From Rhizobium sp. BT03 (lineage in GTDB: Bacteria > Pseudomonadota > Alphaproteobacteria > Rhizobiales > Rhizobiaceae): DNA of 64,000 nucleotides. This document shows, piece after piece, positions 9,780 through 18,574 of this stretch. The position numbers were made by a program, and so were the translations under genes. The first letter of the stretch is position 1, and every line of letters begins with the position of its first letter. Under the pieces are notes generated by a model. It ran no database searches. It saw nothing but the letters and a program-made list of their open reading frames with translations, and was not told the origin of the DNA. Location of the stretch: the NCBI RefSeq assembly GCF_030053155.1, contig NZ_CP125640.1:558001-622000 (forward strand). Direction: 5' to 3'.

Positions 9780-9816
9780 AAAAAGGCATCGTTGCGCACG
9801 AAATTTGATGCTTTTC
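9780..9816 (+). promoter_or_regulatory. 37-bp element, candidate LysR operator, copy 2
   Basis: This copy is 32/37 identical to 7860-7896 and includes TTGCG-CACG-AA inside the AAAAGGCATC/GATGCTTTT dyad. It lies 66 bp from the LysR start and 79 bp from the binding-protein start, the usual position for an autoregulating LysR protein that activates a divergent operon. Confidence 0.75.
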
Positions 9817-9895
9817 AAAGAGCAAAGCAATCGTTCCAATGAAGAAAATCCGACGTCATCACAGGCGTTGCGAACTCAAAAGGGGAACGCTGATC

Positions 9896-10912
9896 ATGCC
9901 CAATGCACTGAAGAATACGGTCTTTTCCGCTCTCCTGGGTCTCGGTGGCGCGCTCGCCGCTGCCGGCGCGGCGCATGCGGCCGACAAGGTCAGCTACGGA
10001 ACGAACTGGCTGGCGCAGGCCGAGCACGGCGGCTTCTACCAGGCGGTCGCCGACGGCACTTATGCGAAACACGGCCTCGACGTCACGATCGTGCAGGGCG
10101 GCCCGAACGCGGCCAACAGCGCGCTGCTGATCTCCGGCAAGATCGATTTCTACATGGGTGGGCCGCAGGGCGAGATCTCGGCTGTCGAACAGGGCATCCC
10201 GCTCGTCGATGTCGCGGCGATCTTCCAGAAGGATCCGCAGGTGCTGATCGCACACCCCGACGTCGGGATCGACAAATTCGAAGATCTTGCCAAGCTCAAG
10301 ACGCTGTTTCTCGGCAAGGACGGCTATCTCACCTATTTCGAATGGATGAAGGCGAACTTCAAGGGCTTCAAGGACGAGCAGTACAAGCCCTACAATTTCA
10401 GCCCCGCGCCCTTCCTTGCCGACAAGGAATCCGCCCAGCAGGGTTACCTCACCTCCGAGCCATACGAGATCCAGAAGCAGGCCGGCTTCGAACCGAAGGT
10501 CTTCCTGCTCGCCGACAACGGCTATTCGCCCTATTCGACGATGATCACCACTACGCAGACGATGATCGACAGCAAGCCGGATGTCGTCCAGCGCTTCGTC
10601 GATGCCTCGATCGAGGGCTGGTACAAATACCTCTACGGCGACAACAGCAAGGCCAATGAGCTGATCAAGAAGGACAATCCTGAAATGACGGATGGCCAGA
10701 TCGCCTACTCGATCGCCAAGATGAAGGAATACGGCATCATCGAATCCGGCGACAGCCTGGACAAGGGCATCGGCTGCATCACCGACGCGCATTACAAGGC
10801 GTTCTTCGACGAGATGGTTGATATCAAGGTGTTCAAGCCGGAGACCGATTACGGCAAAGCCTTCACGACGAAATTCGTCTGCAAGAGCATCGGAATGGCG
10901 ATGAAGAAGTAG
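9896..10912 (+). CDS. NMT1/THI5-like ABC transporter substrate-binding protein
   Basis: Periplasmic protein of 338 aa with a signal peptide ending AHAA near residue 30. The mature start (VSYGTNWLAQAEHGGFYQA) and GGPNAANSALLISGKIDFY are typical of the NMT1/THI5-like group, whose members bind aromatic or heterocyclic compounds such as pyrimidine precursors, sulfonates and riboflavin. AGGGGAAC precedes ATG 9896. First gene of a seven-gene operon; the downstream deaminase and oxidase suggest a nitrogen heterocycle as ligand. Confidence 0.9.
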   Translation: MPNALKNTVFSALLGLGGALAAAGAAHAADKVSYGTNWLAQAEHGGFYQAVADGTYAKHGLDVTIVQGGPNAANSALLISGKIDFYMGGPQGEISAVEQGIPLVDVAAIFQKDPQVLIAHPDVGIDKFEDLAKLKTLFLGKDGYLTYFEWMKANFKGFKDEQYKPYNFSPAPFLADKESAQQGYLTSEPYEIQKQAGFEPKVFLLADNGYSPYSTMITTTQTMIDSKPDVVQRFVDASIEGWYKYLYGDNSKANELIKKDNPEMTDGQIAYSIAKMKEYGIIESGDSLDKGIGCITDAHYKAFFDEMVDIKVFKPETDYGKAFTTKFVCKSIGMAMKK

Positions 10913-10972
10913 GCCCCTCCGACGTCGGCCGATGGTCCGCCCGAGGTGGCGGACCGCATACTCCCCTGGTGA

Positions 10973-11809
10973 ATGAGACAGGCAATGCCGTTAGCAAAGG
11001 CCCAGGCCCTATCCCCGCAAGAGACGCGCAAGCGGCCGCTGGTCGTGATGCAGTCGGTCTCGAAGGTCTTTTCCAGCGGCACTGTCGCCCTTTCCGACAT
11101 GTCGCTCACCGTCGAAAGCGGCGAGTTCGTCAGCCTGCTCGGCCCTTCGGGCTGCGGCAAGTCGACGGCGCTGCGCATCATCGCCGGCCTTGGCGACGTG
11201 ACGTCGGGGGCGATCGACTGGCCGAGTTCGCGCATCAATGCCAGGGGCCTGCCGGAGGGCGATATCGGCTTCGTCTTCCAGGAGCCGACGCTGATGCCGT
11301 GGAAGAACGTATTCGACAATGTCCACCTGCCGCTGAGATTGAGGCGGATTTCGAAGGTGGCGGCGCATGGAGAGATCATGCAGGCGCTGACCACCGTCGG
11401 CCTCCAAGATTTCGCCAAAGCCTATCCACGCGAACTTTCCGGTGGCATGAAAATGCGCGTCTCGATCGCCCGCGCGCTGGTGACCAAACCGAAGCTGCTT
11501 TTGATGGATGAGCCCTTCGCCGCGCTTGACGAAATCACCCGCCAGAGGCTGAACGACGATGTGCTGCGGCTCTGGAAGACGACAGGCATCACCGTCATCT
11601 TCGTGACCCATTCGGTCTATGAGTCCGCCTATCTTTCGAACCGCATCGTGGTGATGAAGGCAAGGCCCGGCCGTGTCCATGCCGATGTTCCGCTGACCAC
11701 CAGCCTGGAACGCGACGAGCATTACCGCACCTCGGAAGAATACCGGAAGGCGTGCGAGACGGTCTCCCTTTCGCTGATCGGGGCAATCAACGCGGCGGGA
11801 GAGCATTGA
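10973..11809 (+). CDS. ABC transporter ATP-binding protein (SsuB/TauB type)
   Basis: ATPase of 278 aa. Walker [13 protein letters not shown]-loop VFQEPTLMPWKNV, signature LSGGMKMRVSIARAL and Walker B LLLMDEPFAALDE are all intact, ordered as in the nitrate/sulfonate/taurine subgroup. The start is uncertain between ATG 10973 and ATG 10985; neither has a strong ribosome site. The stop overlaps the permease start (TGATG). Works with the NMT1-like binding protein and the BPD-type permease that follows. Confidence 0.92.
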   Translation: MRQAMPLAKAQALSPQETRKRPLVVMQSVSKVFSSGTVALSDMSLTVESGEFVSLLGPSGCGKSTALRIIAGLGDVTSGAIDWPSSRINARGLPEGDIGFVFQEPTLMPWKNVFDNVHLPLRLRRISKVAAHGEIMQALTTVGLQDFAKAYPRELSGGMKMRVSIARALVTKPKLLLMDEPFAALDEITRQRLNDDVLRLWKTTGITVIFVTHSVYESAYLSNRIVVMKARPGRVHADVPLTTSLERDEHYRTSEEYRKACETVSLSLIGAINAAGEH

Positions 11810-12657
11810 TGCGTAACGAAACGGATACGCCGCAGCTCCTTCATCTTTCTGTAAATGCCGCAGGCGCAAGACGCCGCGATCTCGCGCTGCGCATCGCCAT
11901 CCCCTTCCTCGTTATCGGCCTGCTGGTCCTGATCTGGTATGCCTATGTGAAGCTCTCAGGCGTGCCGCCCTATATCCTGCCGGGTCCGGCCGCAGTCGCA
12001 AACGCTTTCGTGACGGACTGGGATACGCTTGCCCCTGCCCTCTGGGTCACCACCAAGATCACCTTGCTGTCGCTGATGCTGGCCCTTGTCGGCGGCGTCG
12101 GCTTTGCGATCTTCCTGGTGCAGTCGCGTTGGATCGAGCTCGCCTTCTATCCGCTTGCCGTCATCCTGCAGGTGACGCCGATCGTGGCGATCTCGCCGCT
12201 GATCCTGATCTATGCGCCGTCGACCCAGGTGGCGCTGCTGATCTGCGCCTTCCTTGTCGCCTTCTTCCCGATCCTTTCGAATATGGTTCAGGGGCTGAAG
12301 AGCGTCGACCACAATCTCATCAATCTCTTCGAGCTTTACGGCGCCTCGCGCTGGCAGACGCTGCTCTTCCTCAAACTGCCCGCCGCCCAGCCCTATTTCA
12401 TGACGGGCCTCAGGATCGGCGGCGGCCTGGCGCTGATTGCCGCCGTCGTCGCAGAATTCGCGGCCGGCTCGGCGGGCGCCGGCTCCGGCCTTGCCTTCCG
12501 GCTGCTCGAAGCACAGTACCGGCTCAACATTCCGCGCCTCTTCGCCGCGCTGCTGATGCTCTCCCTGCTTGGCGTGGCGATCTTCGCCGTCACCTCGTTC
12601 ATTTCCTGGCTCGCCCTGCATCGTTGGCATGAGAGCAGCCTGAAACGGGAAAACTGA
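11809..12657 (+). CDS. ABC transporter permease (SsuC/TauC type)
   Basis: Inner-membrane permease of 282 aa with about six hydrophobic segments. The EAA-type loop appears as LINLFELYGASRWQTLLFLK followed by PAAQPYFMTGL near residues 165-195. GGGAGAG lies just before ATG 11809, which shares a base with the previous stop. Its own stop shares a base with the next start (TGATG), so ATPase, permease and deaminase-like genes are translationally coupled. Confidence 0.92.
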   Translation: MRNETDTPQLLHLSVNAAGARRRDLALRIAIPFLVIGLLVLIWYAYVKLSGVPPYILPGPAAVANAFVTDWDTLAPALWVTTKITLLSLMLALVGGVGFAIFLVQSRWIELAFYPLAVILQVTPIVAISPLILIYAPSTQVALLICAFLVAFFPILSNMVQGLKSVDHNLINLFELYGASRWQTLLFLKLPAAQPYFMTGLRIGGGLALIAAVVAEFAAGSAGAGSGLAFRLLEAQYRLNIPRLFAALLMLSLLGVAIFAVTSFISWLALHRWHESSLKREN

Positions 12658-13970
12658 TGACCCATTCCTTCATTTCGCCGCCCAATGCCGGTCGCTTCGT
12701 GCTGAGCAATGCGACGCTGCCTGCCGTCGCCGTCGAGGGATTTGACGCGCCGGCGATCGAGGGGCTGGTCAAGGCGGATATCGTCATCGCCGATGGCGTC
12801 ATCTCCGCGCTGCTGCCGGCAGGTGCAGCACCAGTGGAATTGCCGCGGTCCGATCTGAAGGACGGCATGGTCTGGCCCTGCTTCACCGATATGCACACCC
12901 ATCTCGACAAGGGGCATATCTGGCCGCGCAACGCCAATCCCGACGGCACCTTCATCGGCGCCCTGGACGCAGTGCGCGCGGACCGGGAGGCGTACTGGTC
13001 GACGGCGGATGTCGGCAAACGCATGGAATTCTCACTGCGTTCGGCCTATGCGCACGGCACCAGCCTGATCCGCACGCATCTCGATTCGCTGGCGCCTCAG
13101 CACCGGATTTCCTTCGAGGTTTTTGCCGAGATGCGCGATGCCTGGAAAGACAGGGTCGCGCTGCAGGCGGTGGCGCTCTTCCCGATGGAGAATATGGTGG
13201 ACGCGGCCTATTTCGCTGACCTGGTCGCCGTCGTGCGCGAAAAAGGCGGGCTGATCGGCGGCGTCACCCGAATGAATCCCGATCTCGACAGCCAGCTCGA
13301 TGTGCTTTTCAGGGCTGCCGCCGACAACGGTCTTGACGTCGATCTTCATGTCGACGAAAGCGACGATCCCGCCGCCGAGACACTGAAGGCGATCGCGCAA
13401 GCCGTGCTGCGTAACCGGTTCGACGGCAAGGTGACGGCAGGCCATTGCTGCTCGCTCGCCAGGCAGGACGAGGAGACGGCAAAACGCACGGTCGAGCTCG
13501 TCGCAAAGGCCGGCCTCTCCATTGTCTCGCTGCCGATGTGCAACCTCTATCTGCAGGACCGATATCCCGGCCGGACCCCTCGCTGGCGCGGCGTCACCCT
13601 GTTCAAGGAACTGGCGGCCGCCGGCGTTGCGACGGCGGTGGCCTCCGACAATACCCGCGATCCCTTCTATGCCTATGGCGATCTCGACCCGGTCGAGGTG
13701 TTGCGTGAAGCAGTCCGCATCCTGCATCTCGATCACCCGCTGGACACGGCCGCGCGCGTCGTCACTACCTCGCCTGCGGATATTCTCGGCCGGCCTGACA
13801 AGGGGCGCATCGCCGCCGGCGCGCTGGCCGATCTCGTGCTCTTCAGCGCCCGGCGCTGGACCGAATTTCTCTCCCGTCCACAGTCCGACCGCGTCGTGCT
13901 TCGTCGCGGCAAGGTGATCGACCGCAGCCTGCCGGATTACCGTGAACTCGATAACATCGTTGGAGCCTGA
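12657..13970 (+). CDS. Cytosine-deaminase-like amidohydrolase
   Basis: Cytoplasmic metal hydrolase of 437 aa of the amidohydrolase superfamily, CodA-like branch. Metal and catalytic residues are visible: DMHTHLDKGH near residue 77, HVDESDD near 224, GHCCSLARQ near 261 and ASDNTRDPFYAYGDLD near 330. E. coli CodA has related but different residues around the active site, so cytosine itself is not assured; another amino-pyrimidine or a cyclic amidine is equally possible. Encoded within the LysR-linked ABC operon, it probably acts on the imported compound. Confidence 0.85.
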   Translation: MTHSFISPPNAGRFVLSNATLPAVAVEGFDAPAIEGLVKADIVIADGVISALLPAGAAPVELPRSDLKDGMVWPCFTDMHTHLDKGHIWPRNANPDGTFIGALDAVRADREAYWSTADVGKRMEFSLRSAYAHGTSLIRTHLDSLAPQHRISFEVFAEMRDAWKDRVALQAVALFPMENMVDAAYFADLVAVVREKGGLIGGVTRMNPDLDSQLDVLFRAAADNGLDVDLHVDESDDPAAETLKAIAQAVLRNRFDGKVTAGHCCSLARQDEETAKRTVELVAKAGLSIVSLPMCNLYLQDRYPGRTPRWRGVTLFKELAAAGVATAVASDNTRDPFYAYGDLDPVEVLREAVRILHLDHPLDTAARVVTTSPADILGRPDKGRIAAGALADLVLFSARRWTEFLSRPQSDRVVLRRGKVIDRSLPDYRELDNIVGA

Positions 13971-13971
13971 C

Positions 13972-15378
13972 ATGCCGGATTATCAAACGATCAAAAAGGA
14001 ACTCGAGGGCATCGCCATCGAGGACAATCCGGCGCTGGTGCGCCAGAAGAGCCGCGATTTTTACTGGTATTCGCCGATCCTGAAAGCGCAGCTCGACAAT
14101 GTGACGGCCGATCTCGTCGTCACGCCGAAAAACGAGCAAGAGGTCATCCAAACGCTGAAGGTCGCCTTCGCCCATGGCGTGCCGGTGACGCCGCGTGGCG
14201 CCGGCACCGGCAATTACGGCCAGGCCATGCCGCTTTCCGGCGGGATCGTGCTGAACCTTGCCGCCATGGACAGGATCAAAGAAATCCATCCCGGTCGGGT
14301 GGTCTGCGAACCAGGCATCGTCATTGCTCAGCTCGACAAGCAGACCAAGGCGCATTCCGGTCAGGAACTGCGTTTCCATCCGTCGACGGCGCAGACGGCA
14401 ACGGTCGGCGGCTTCGTCGCCGGCGGCTCCGGCGGCGTCGGTTCGATCACCTGGGGCGGACTGCGCGATCTCGGCAATATTCTGCGTCTGCGCGTCGTTA
14501 CCATGGAGGCCGAGCCGCGCGTGCTCGACCTGACCGGCTGGGATCTGCAGAAGGTCAGCCATGCCTACGGCACCAACGGCATCATCACCGAAATCGAAAT
14601 GCCGCTCGCCCCTGCCTATGATTGGGTCGACGCGCTTGTCGGCCATGACGACTTCATGGCTTCGGTGCGCTTCTCGGATGCGCTGGCAAAATGCAACGGC
14701 ATCCTCGTCAAGGAAATCGCCCCGATCGCGGCGCCGATCCCGCACGATTATTTTACCCGCCACAGACCCTATATCCGCAAGGGCCAGTCGGTGGTGGTGC
14801 TGATGATCGCGCCGCATTCGATGGATGCCTTCCTCGCCTTTTCAGCCGCCCACAAGGGCGAGATCATCTTCCGCTCCGACACGGTCGAAAGCATGAAGGG
14901 TATTCCGCATGCCTATGAGCTTGCCTGGAACCACACGACGCTGCGTGCCTTGAAGGTCGATCCCGGCTTCACCTATCTGCAGGTTCAGTATCCGGGCCCG
15001 GATCACGTCGCCAAGGTCGCCAAGATGGTGGAGATTTTCGGTGATGAAGTGCCGGGCCATCTCGAATTCATCAGGTTCGACGGGCAGATCCAATGCTCCG
15101 GCCTGCCGCTGGTGCGCTACACCACGGAGGAACGGCTCGAAGAGATCATCAAGATCCACCAGGACCACGGCTGCCCGATCTTCAATCCGCACCGTTACAC
15201 GCTGGAGGAAGGCGGCATGAAGCGCACCGACAAGGTGCAGCTCGCCTTCAAGCAGGAAACGGACCCGAGGGGGCTGTTGAACCCCGGCAAGATGATCGCC
15301 TGGGAAAATCCCGATTTCGATTTCAATGCCGGCAAGAATTATCTCTTCCCGGGGCTCGCGAGGGTCATGGAGGCCTGA
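13972..15378 (+). CDS. GlcD-like FAD-binding oxidase
   Basis: Flavoprotein of 468 aa of the vanillyl-alcohol-oxidase/GlcD fold. The FAD-binding stretch reads PRGAGTGNYGQAMPLSGG near residue 72, followed by TVGGFVAGGSGGVGSITWGG near 140-165 for the pyrophosphate. A GGAG site precedes ATG 13972, which starts one base after the previous stop. Homologues oxidise 2-hydroxyacids, lactones or alcohols. In this operon it follows the deaminase-like gene, so a role in oxidising a hydroxylated ring or ring-opened product is inferred. Confidence 0.85.
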   Translation: MPDYQTIKKELEGIAIEDNPALVRQKSRDFYWYSPILKAQLDNVTADLVVTPKNEQEVIQTLKVAFAHGVPVTPRGAGTGNYGQAMPLSGGIVLNLAAMDRIKEIHPGRVVCEPGIVIAQLDKQTKAHSGQELRFHPSTAQTATVGGFVAGGSGGVGSITWGGLRDLGNILRLRVVTMEAEPRVLDLTGWDLQKVSHAYGTNGIITEIEMPLAPAYDWVDALVGHDDFMASVRFSDALAKCNGILVKEIAPIAAPIPHDYFTRHRPYIRKGQSVVVLMIAPHSMDAFLAFSAAHKGEIIFRSDTVESMKGIPHAYELAWNHTTLRALKVDPGFTYLQVQYPGPDHVAKVAKMVEIFGDEVPGHLEFIRFDGQIQCSGLPLVRYTTEERLEEIIKIHQDHGCPIFNPHRYTLEEGGMKRTDKVQLAFKQETDPRGLLNPGKMIAWENPDFDFNAGKNYLFPGLARVMEA

Positions 15379-15959
15379 TGAGAGTTCTCGTTCTTCACTC
15401 ACATCCGGTCGAGGAAAGCTACGGCAAGGCGCTCTACAAACAGACGCTGGAAAGCCTGCAAGAGGCCGGTCACGAGGTGGATGCGTGCGATCTCTATGCA
15501 GAGAATTTCGATCCGGTGCTCTCCCGACACGACCGGCTCGCCTATCACGATTATCCCGGCAATACCGCGCTGGTGAAATCCTATGTCGAGCGGCTGAAGC
15601 AGGCCGAAGCGCTGGTGCTGGTGACGCCGATCTGGAATTTCGGTTTCCCGGCGATCCTCAAGGGCTATTTTGACCGCGTCTGGCTTCCCGGCGTCTCCTT
15701 CGAACTGGTCGACGGCAAGGTGGAATCGCGCCTGCGCCACATCAGGAAACTCGCGGCCGTGCTGACATATGGCGCCACGCCGTTTCGCGCCTTCGCCGCC
15801 GGCAACCCGCCGAAGAAGATCGTCAAGCGTGTACTGAGGGCGCAGATCAATCCGCTGCGGCCGGTCACCTTTCTTGCCCATTACGACATGAACAACTGCA
15901 CGCCGGAAAGCCGGGCCAGGTTTTTGGCGAAGGTGAAGACGGCGATGGAGCGGTTTTGA
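15378..15959 (+). CDS. NAD(P)H:acceptor oxidoreductase, flavodoxin fold (KefF/MdaB type)
   Basis: Flavodoxin-fold reductase of 193 aa. VLVLHSHPVEESYGKAL at the N-terminus binds the FMN/FAD phosphate, and VTPIWNFGFPAILKGYFDR with LPGVSFEL near residues 78-105 is typical of NQO/MdaB-like NAD(P)H dehydrogenases. The ATG at 15378 overlaps the preceding stop. It could supply reduced flavin or reduce a quinone-like intermediate; the sequence does not decide which. Confidence 0.85.
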   Translation: MRVLVLHSHPVEESYGKALYKQTLESLQEAGHEVDACDLYAENFDPVLSRHDRLAYHDYPGNTALVKSYVERLKQAEALVLVTPIWNFGFPAILKGYFDRVWLPGVSFELVDGKVESRLRHIRKLAAVLTYGATPFRAFAAGNPPKKIVKRVLRAQINPLRPVTFLAHYDMNNCTPESRARFLAKVKTAMERF

Positions 15960-15997
15960 GAGCCCGCATCGTCCTCGTTGCACCCTAGGAAAGGCCT

Positions 15998-16387
15998 ATG
16001 AAGATTTTCAATCCCCCGTCTGTCCGCCGTCCATTCGGAAATTACAATCACGGGCTGCTGGTGCCGGCGGGCGCCTCGCTGCTCGTGACCTCCGGCCAGC
16101 TCGGCATCGGTCTTGACGATAAAGTGCCGGAGGATATCGCCGCGCAGGCAGAATTTTGCTTCGAGGCTATCAAGGCAATTCTCGCCGAGGCGGAAATGAG
16201 TTTTGCCGACGTCATCCGCATCTCCGGCTTTGTGACGAAGCGCGAGGATTTCCCTGCCTATATGGCTATCCGGGATCGCTATACGCTCGATCCGAAGCCG
16301 GCCTCGACGCTGATCATCGTCAGCGGCTTCACCCGCCCAGAATTCCTCGTGGAAGTCGAAGTCACGGCCGCCAAACTGTTTTGCTGA
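15998..16387 (+). CDS. RidA/YjgF-family protein
   Basis: Protein of 129 aa, the normal length for this trimeric family. The signature region reads TLIIVSGFTRPEFLVEVEVT near residues 103-122, where the Arg of TRP normally binds the substrate carboxylate. RidA proteins hydrolyse reactive enamine/imine intermediates, and RutC plays a similar role in pyrimidine breakdown. As last gene of the LysR-linked operon it supports a nitrogen-heterocycle catabolic function. Confidence 0.9.
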   Translation: MKIFNPPSVRRPFGNYNHGLLVPAGASLLVTSGQLGIGLDDKVPEDIAAQAEFCFEAIKAILAEAEMSFADVIRISGFVTKREDFPAYMAIRDRYTLDPKPASTLIIVSGFTRPEFLVEVEVTAAKLFC

Positions 16388-16411
16388 AGCGAGCCTGGGG
16401 AAGCGCCCTCG

Positions 16412-16924
16412 TCAGCCGCCCTCTCCCTTGGATTCTCCCACGGCGCCGCCGGTATCACCGCCGATATCCTCTGCAAACTTCCGCATCAGCCGCACCAGCT
16501 CGTCGAAGTCGTGCTCGTCCCAGCGCTCGAAAATGGCGCGGCCGATCCTTTCGCGCGCCAGGTCAATGCGGTCGGTCATCGCCTTGCCTTTCGGGCTGAT
16601 GACCGCCTCGCGCACGCGGCGGTCGGCGGCACTTCCGCGACGCTCCACCAGATCGAGGCTTTCGAGCTTGGCGACCTGACGGCTGACGGTGGTGTAGTCG
16701 CGGCCGGCACGGTCGGCGAGTTCGACCACGCCGATCGGACCGAGGCGTTCCACCGTCACCAGCAGCGGAAACAGCGCACGATCGAGCGAAATTCCTGCCT
16801 CGCGCACCATCTGCTCGTCGCGCTGCGGACGGTTCATGACGCTGACGATCTCGATCAAAGCCCCGTGCAGCTCGCGCAGCTTCTCAGACATATGTGTATT
16901 TTGCACATTTTTTCTTGACGACAT
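16412..16924 (-). CDS. MarR-family transcriptional regulator
   Basis: Winged-helix repressor of 170 aa. The DNA-recognition part reads VVELADRAGRDYTTVSRQVA followed by the wing LVERRGSAADRRVREAVIS. AGGAGA at 16932-16937 supports ATG 16924; an internal ATG at 16891 has no ribosome site. It is divergent from a flavin monooxygenase gene. Two copies of a 17-bp dyad, one inside the first codons and one in the gap, point to autorepression and control of the monooxygenase. Confidence 0.92.
   Translation of the reverse strand: MSSRKNVQNTHMSEKLRELHGALIEIVSVMNRPQRDEQMVREAGISLDRALFPLLVTVERLGPIGVVELADRAGRDYTTVSRQVAKLESLDLVERRGSAADRRVREAVISPKGKAMTDRIDLARERIGRAIFERWDEHDFDELVRLMRKFAEDIGGDTGGAVGESKGEGG
16892..16908. 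promoter_or_regulatory. MarR operator copy 1 (17-bp dyad)
   Basis: ATGTGTATTTTGCACAT is an imperfect palindrome with half-site ATGTG/CACAT. Its reverse complement differs from the copy at 16940-16956 by one base. It lies within the first codons of the MarR gene. Confidence 0.75.
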
Positions 16925-16939
16925 ATCGATTCTCCTATT

Positions 16940-16956
16940 ATGTGCATAATACACAT
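16940..16956. promoter_or_regulatory. MarR operator copy 2 (17-bp dyad)
   Basis: ATGTGCATAATACACAT sits between the divergent MarR and monooxygenase starts, 12 bp from the monooxygenase ATG and 48 bp centre-to-centre from copy 1. That is close to 4.5 helical turns. Position and palindromy are those of a repressor site. Confidence 0.8.
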
Positions 16957-16968
16957 ATGGAGATGACG

Positions 16969-18472
16969 ATGACACAGAATTCTGCAGTCGACGTGCTGAT
17001 ATCGGGCGCTGGTGCTGCCGGCCTGACGCTGGCGATCGAGCTGGCGCGGCGCGGCGTCAGCTTTCGCCTGATCGAAAAATTGAACGACCCGTTCCGCGGC
17101 TCGCGCGGCAAGGGCATCCAACCAAGAACGCAGGAGGTCTTCGAGGATCTCGGCATCCTCGACCGGATCGTCGCGCTCGGCGGCACCTATCCCCGGCAGC
17201 GGGAATATCGCGACGATGGAAGCTTCAGCGAATCCGATGCCGTCCTGCGCGAGGAGCCGACGCCTGCCGAGCCCTACCATTTTCCGCTGATGGTGCCGCA
17301 GTTCCTGACCGAAAGCGTGATGCGCGAGCGACTGCTCGAACTTGGGCACCGCCCGGAATTCGGATGTGAACTCATCGGTTTCGAGCAGGATGATGCTGGT
17401 GTAACGGCGTGGCTCCAGGGCCCATCCGGCGAAGAGGCCATTCGCGTGCGCTGGCTGGTCGGCGCCGATGGCGGGCGCAGCTTCGTGCGCCACGCACTCG
17501 ATATCGGCTTTCCCGGCAAGACGCTCGGCGTGCGCGCCATCGTCGCCGATGTCGTTCTGACGGGCCTGGATCGCGACGCGTGGCACCGTTTCGGCGAAGG
17601 CGACATGCAGCGGCAGATCGGGCTTTGCCCACTCGCCGGAACCGAGCTGTTCCAGATCCAGGGACCGATCCCGCTCGAAGGCGAGGTCGATCTCTCCGCG
17701 GCGGGATTGACCGCCTTGGTGGCCGAACGCACCGGCCGCGACGATATTCGCGTCCGATCGGTCTCCTGGGCATCGGCCTTCCACATGAATGCCCGGCTTG
17801 CCGATCGCTACCGGCTCGGCCGCGTCTTCCTGGTCGGCGATGCCGCCCATACGCATCCGCCGACCGGCGGCCAGGGTCTCAATACCAGCGTGCAGGACGC
17901 CTATAATCTCGGATGGAAGCTGGCGGTGGTCGCCGGCGGCGCGCCGGATGGCCTGCTCGACAGCTATGAGGAAGAGCGCCGCCCCATCGCGGCGGCGATG
18001 CTTGGTCTTGCCACCGGTCTTCTCGATGCTCTGAAGCGCGGCGATTTCAGGCGCGGCCGCGAGGTCCATCAGCTCGATATCGGCTATCCCGAATCTTCCC
18101 TCGCGCTGGAAAAGCCGGAGCGGCGCGGCGGTCTGCTGGCAGGCGACCGTGCGCCCGATGCACCGATCATGGGTGCGGCCGGCCAGCCGAGGCGTCTGTT
18201 CGACCTGTTCAAGGGCGCGGCACTGGACGCTGCTCGGCTATGAGGTCGGGCAAGTCACCGTGCCGCCGCGCCCGGGGCTGCACATTCACAGGATTTGCCA
18301 AGGCGGCGACGTCATCGATAAAGCCGGGCATTTCCGCGAGGCCTATGGCTTGGCCCCAGGAGACTGGGTGCTGGTGCGCCCGGATGGTTATGTCGGCGCC
18401 ATCGTCGCCTCGGCTGAGGCCTGGGCGCTGGAAGCCTATCTGGCACATGTCGGTTTCGCGCATGATGCCTGA
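16969..18472 (+). pseudogene. FAD-dependent aromatic monooxygenase (PheA/TfdB type), frameshifted near the 3' end
   Basis: Starts at ATG 16969 (GGAG at 16959-16962). The FAD fold is intact: GAGAAGLTLAIELARRG near residue 13, and VFLVGDAAHTHPPTGGQGLN near 285. The reading frame stops at 18243 after 424 aa. From about 18218 the next frame encodes the missing C-terminus (HWTLLGYEVG, GDWVLVRPDGYVGAIV) to 18472, giving the usual length of about 500 aa. One extra base in AAGGGCGCGGCAC (18211-18223) explains it. The FAD and substrate domains are intact but the thioredoxin-like tail is lost, so this is either inactivated or a sequencing error. Confidence 0.8.
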
Positions 18473-18574
18473 GCGCCAGGCCGTGGGAAAAGTCCGTGAA
18501 GGCTGCCGTTCAAAACGCGGGGCCATCGCCCGTCTGCGCGGCTTGCTGAGGTCGACGCGCGCGTCGACGATCTC

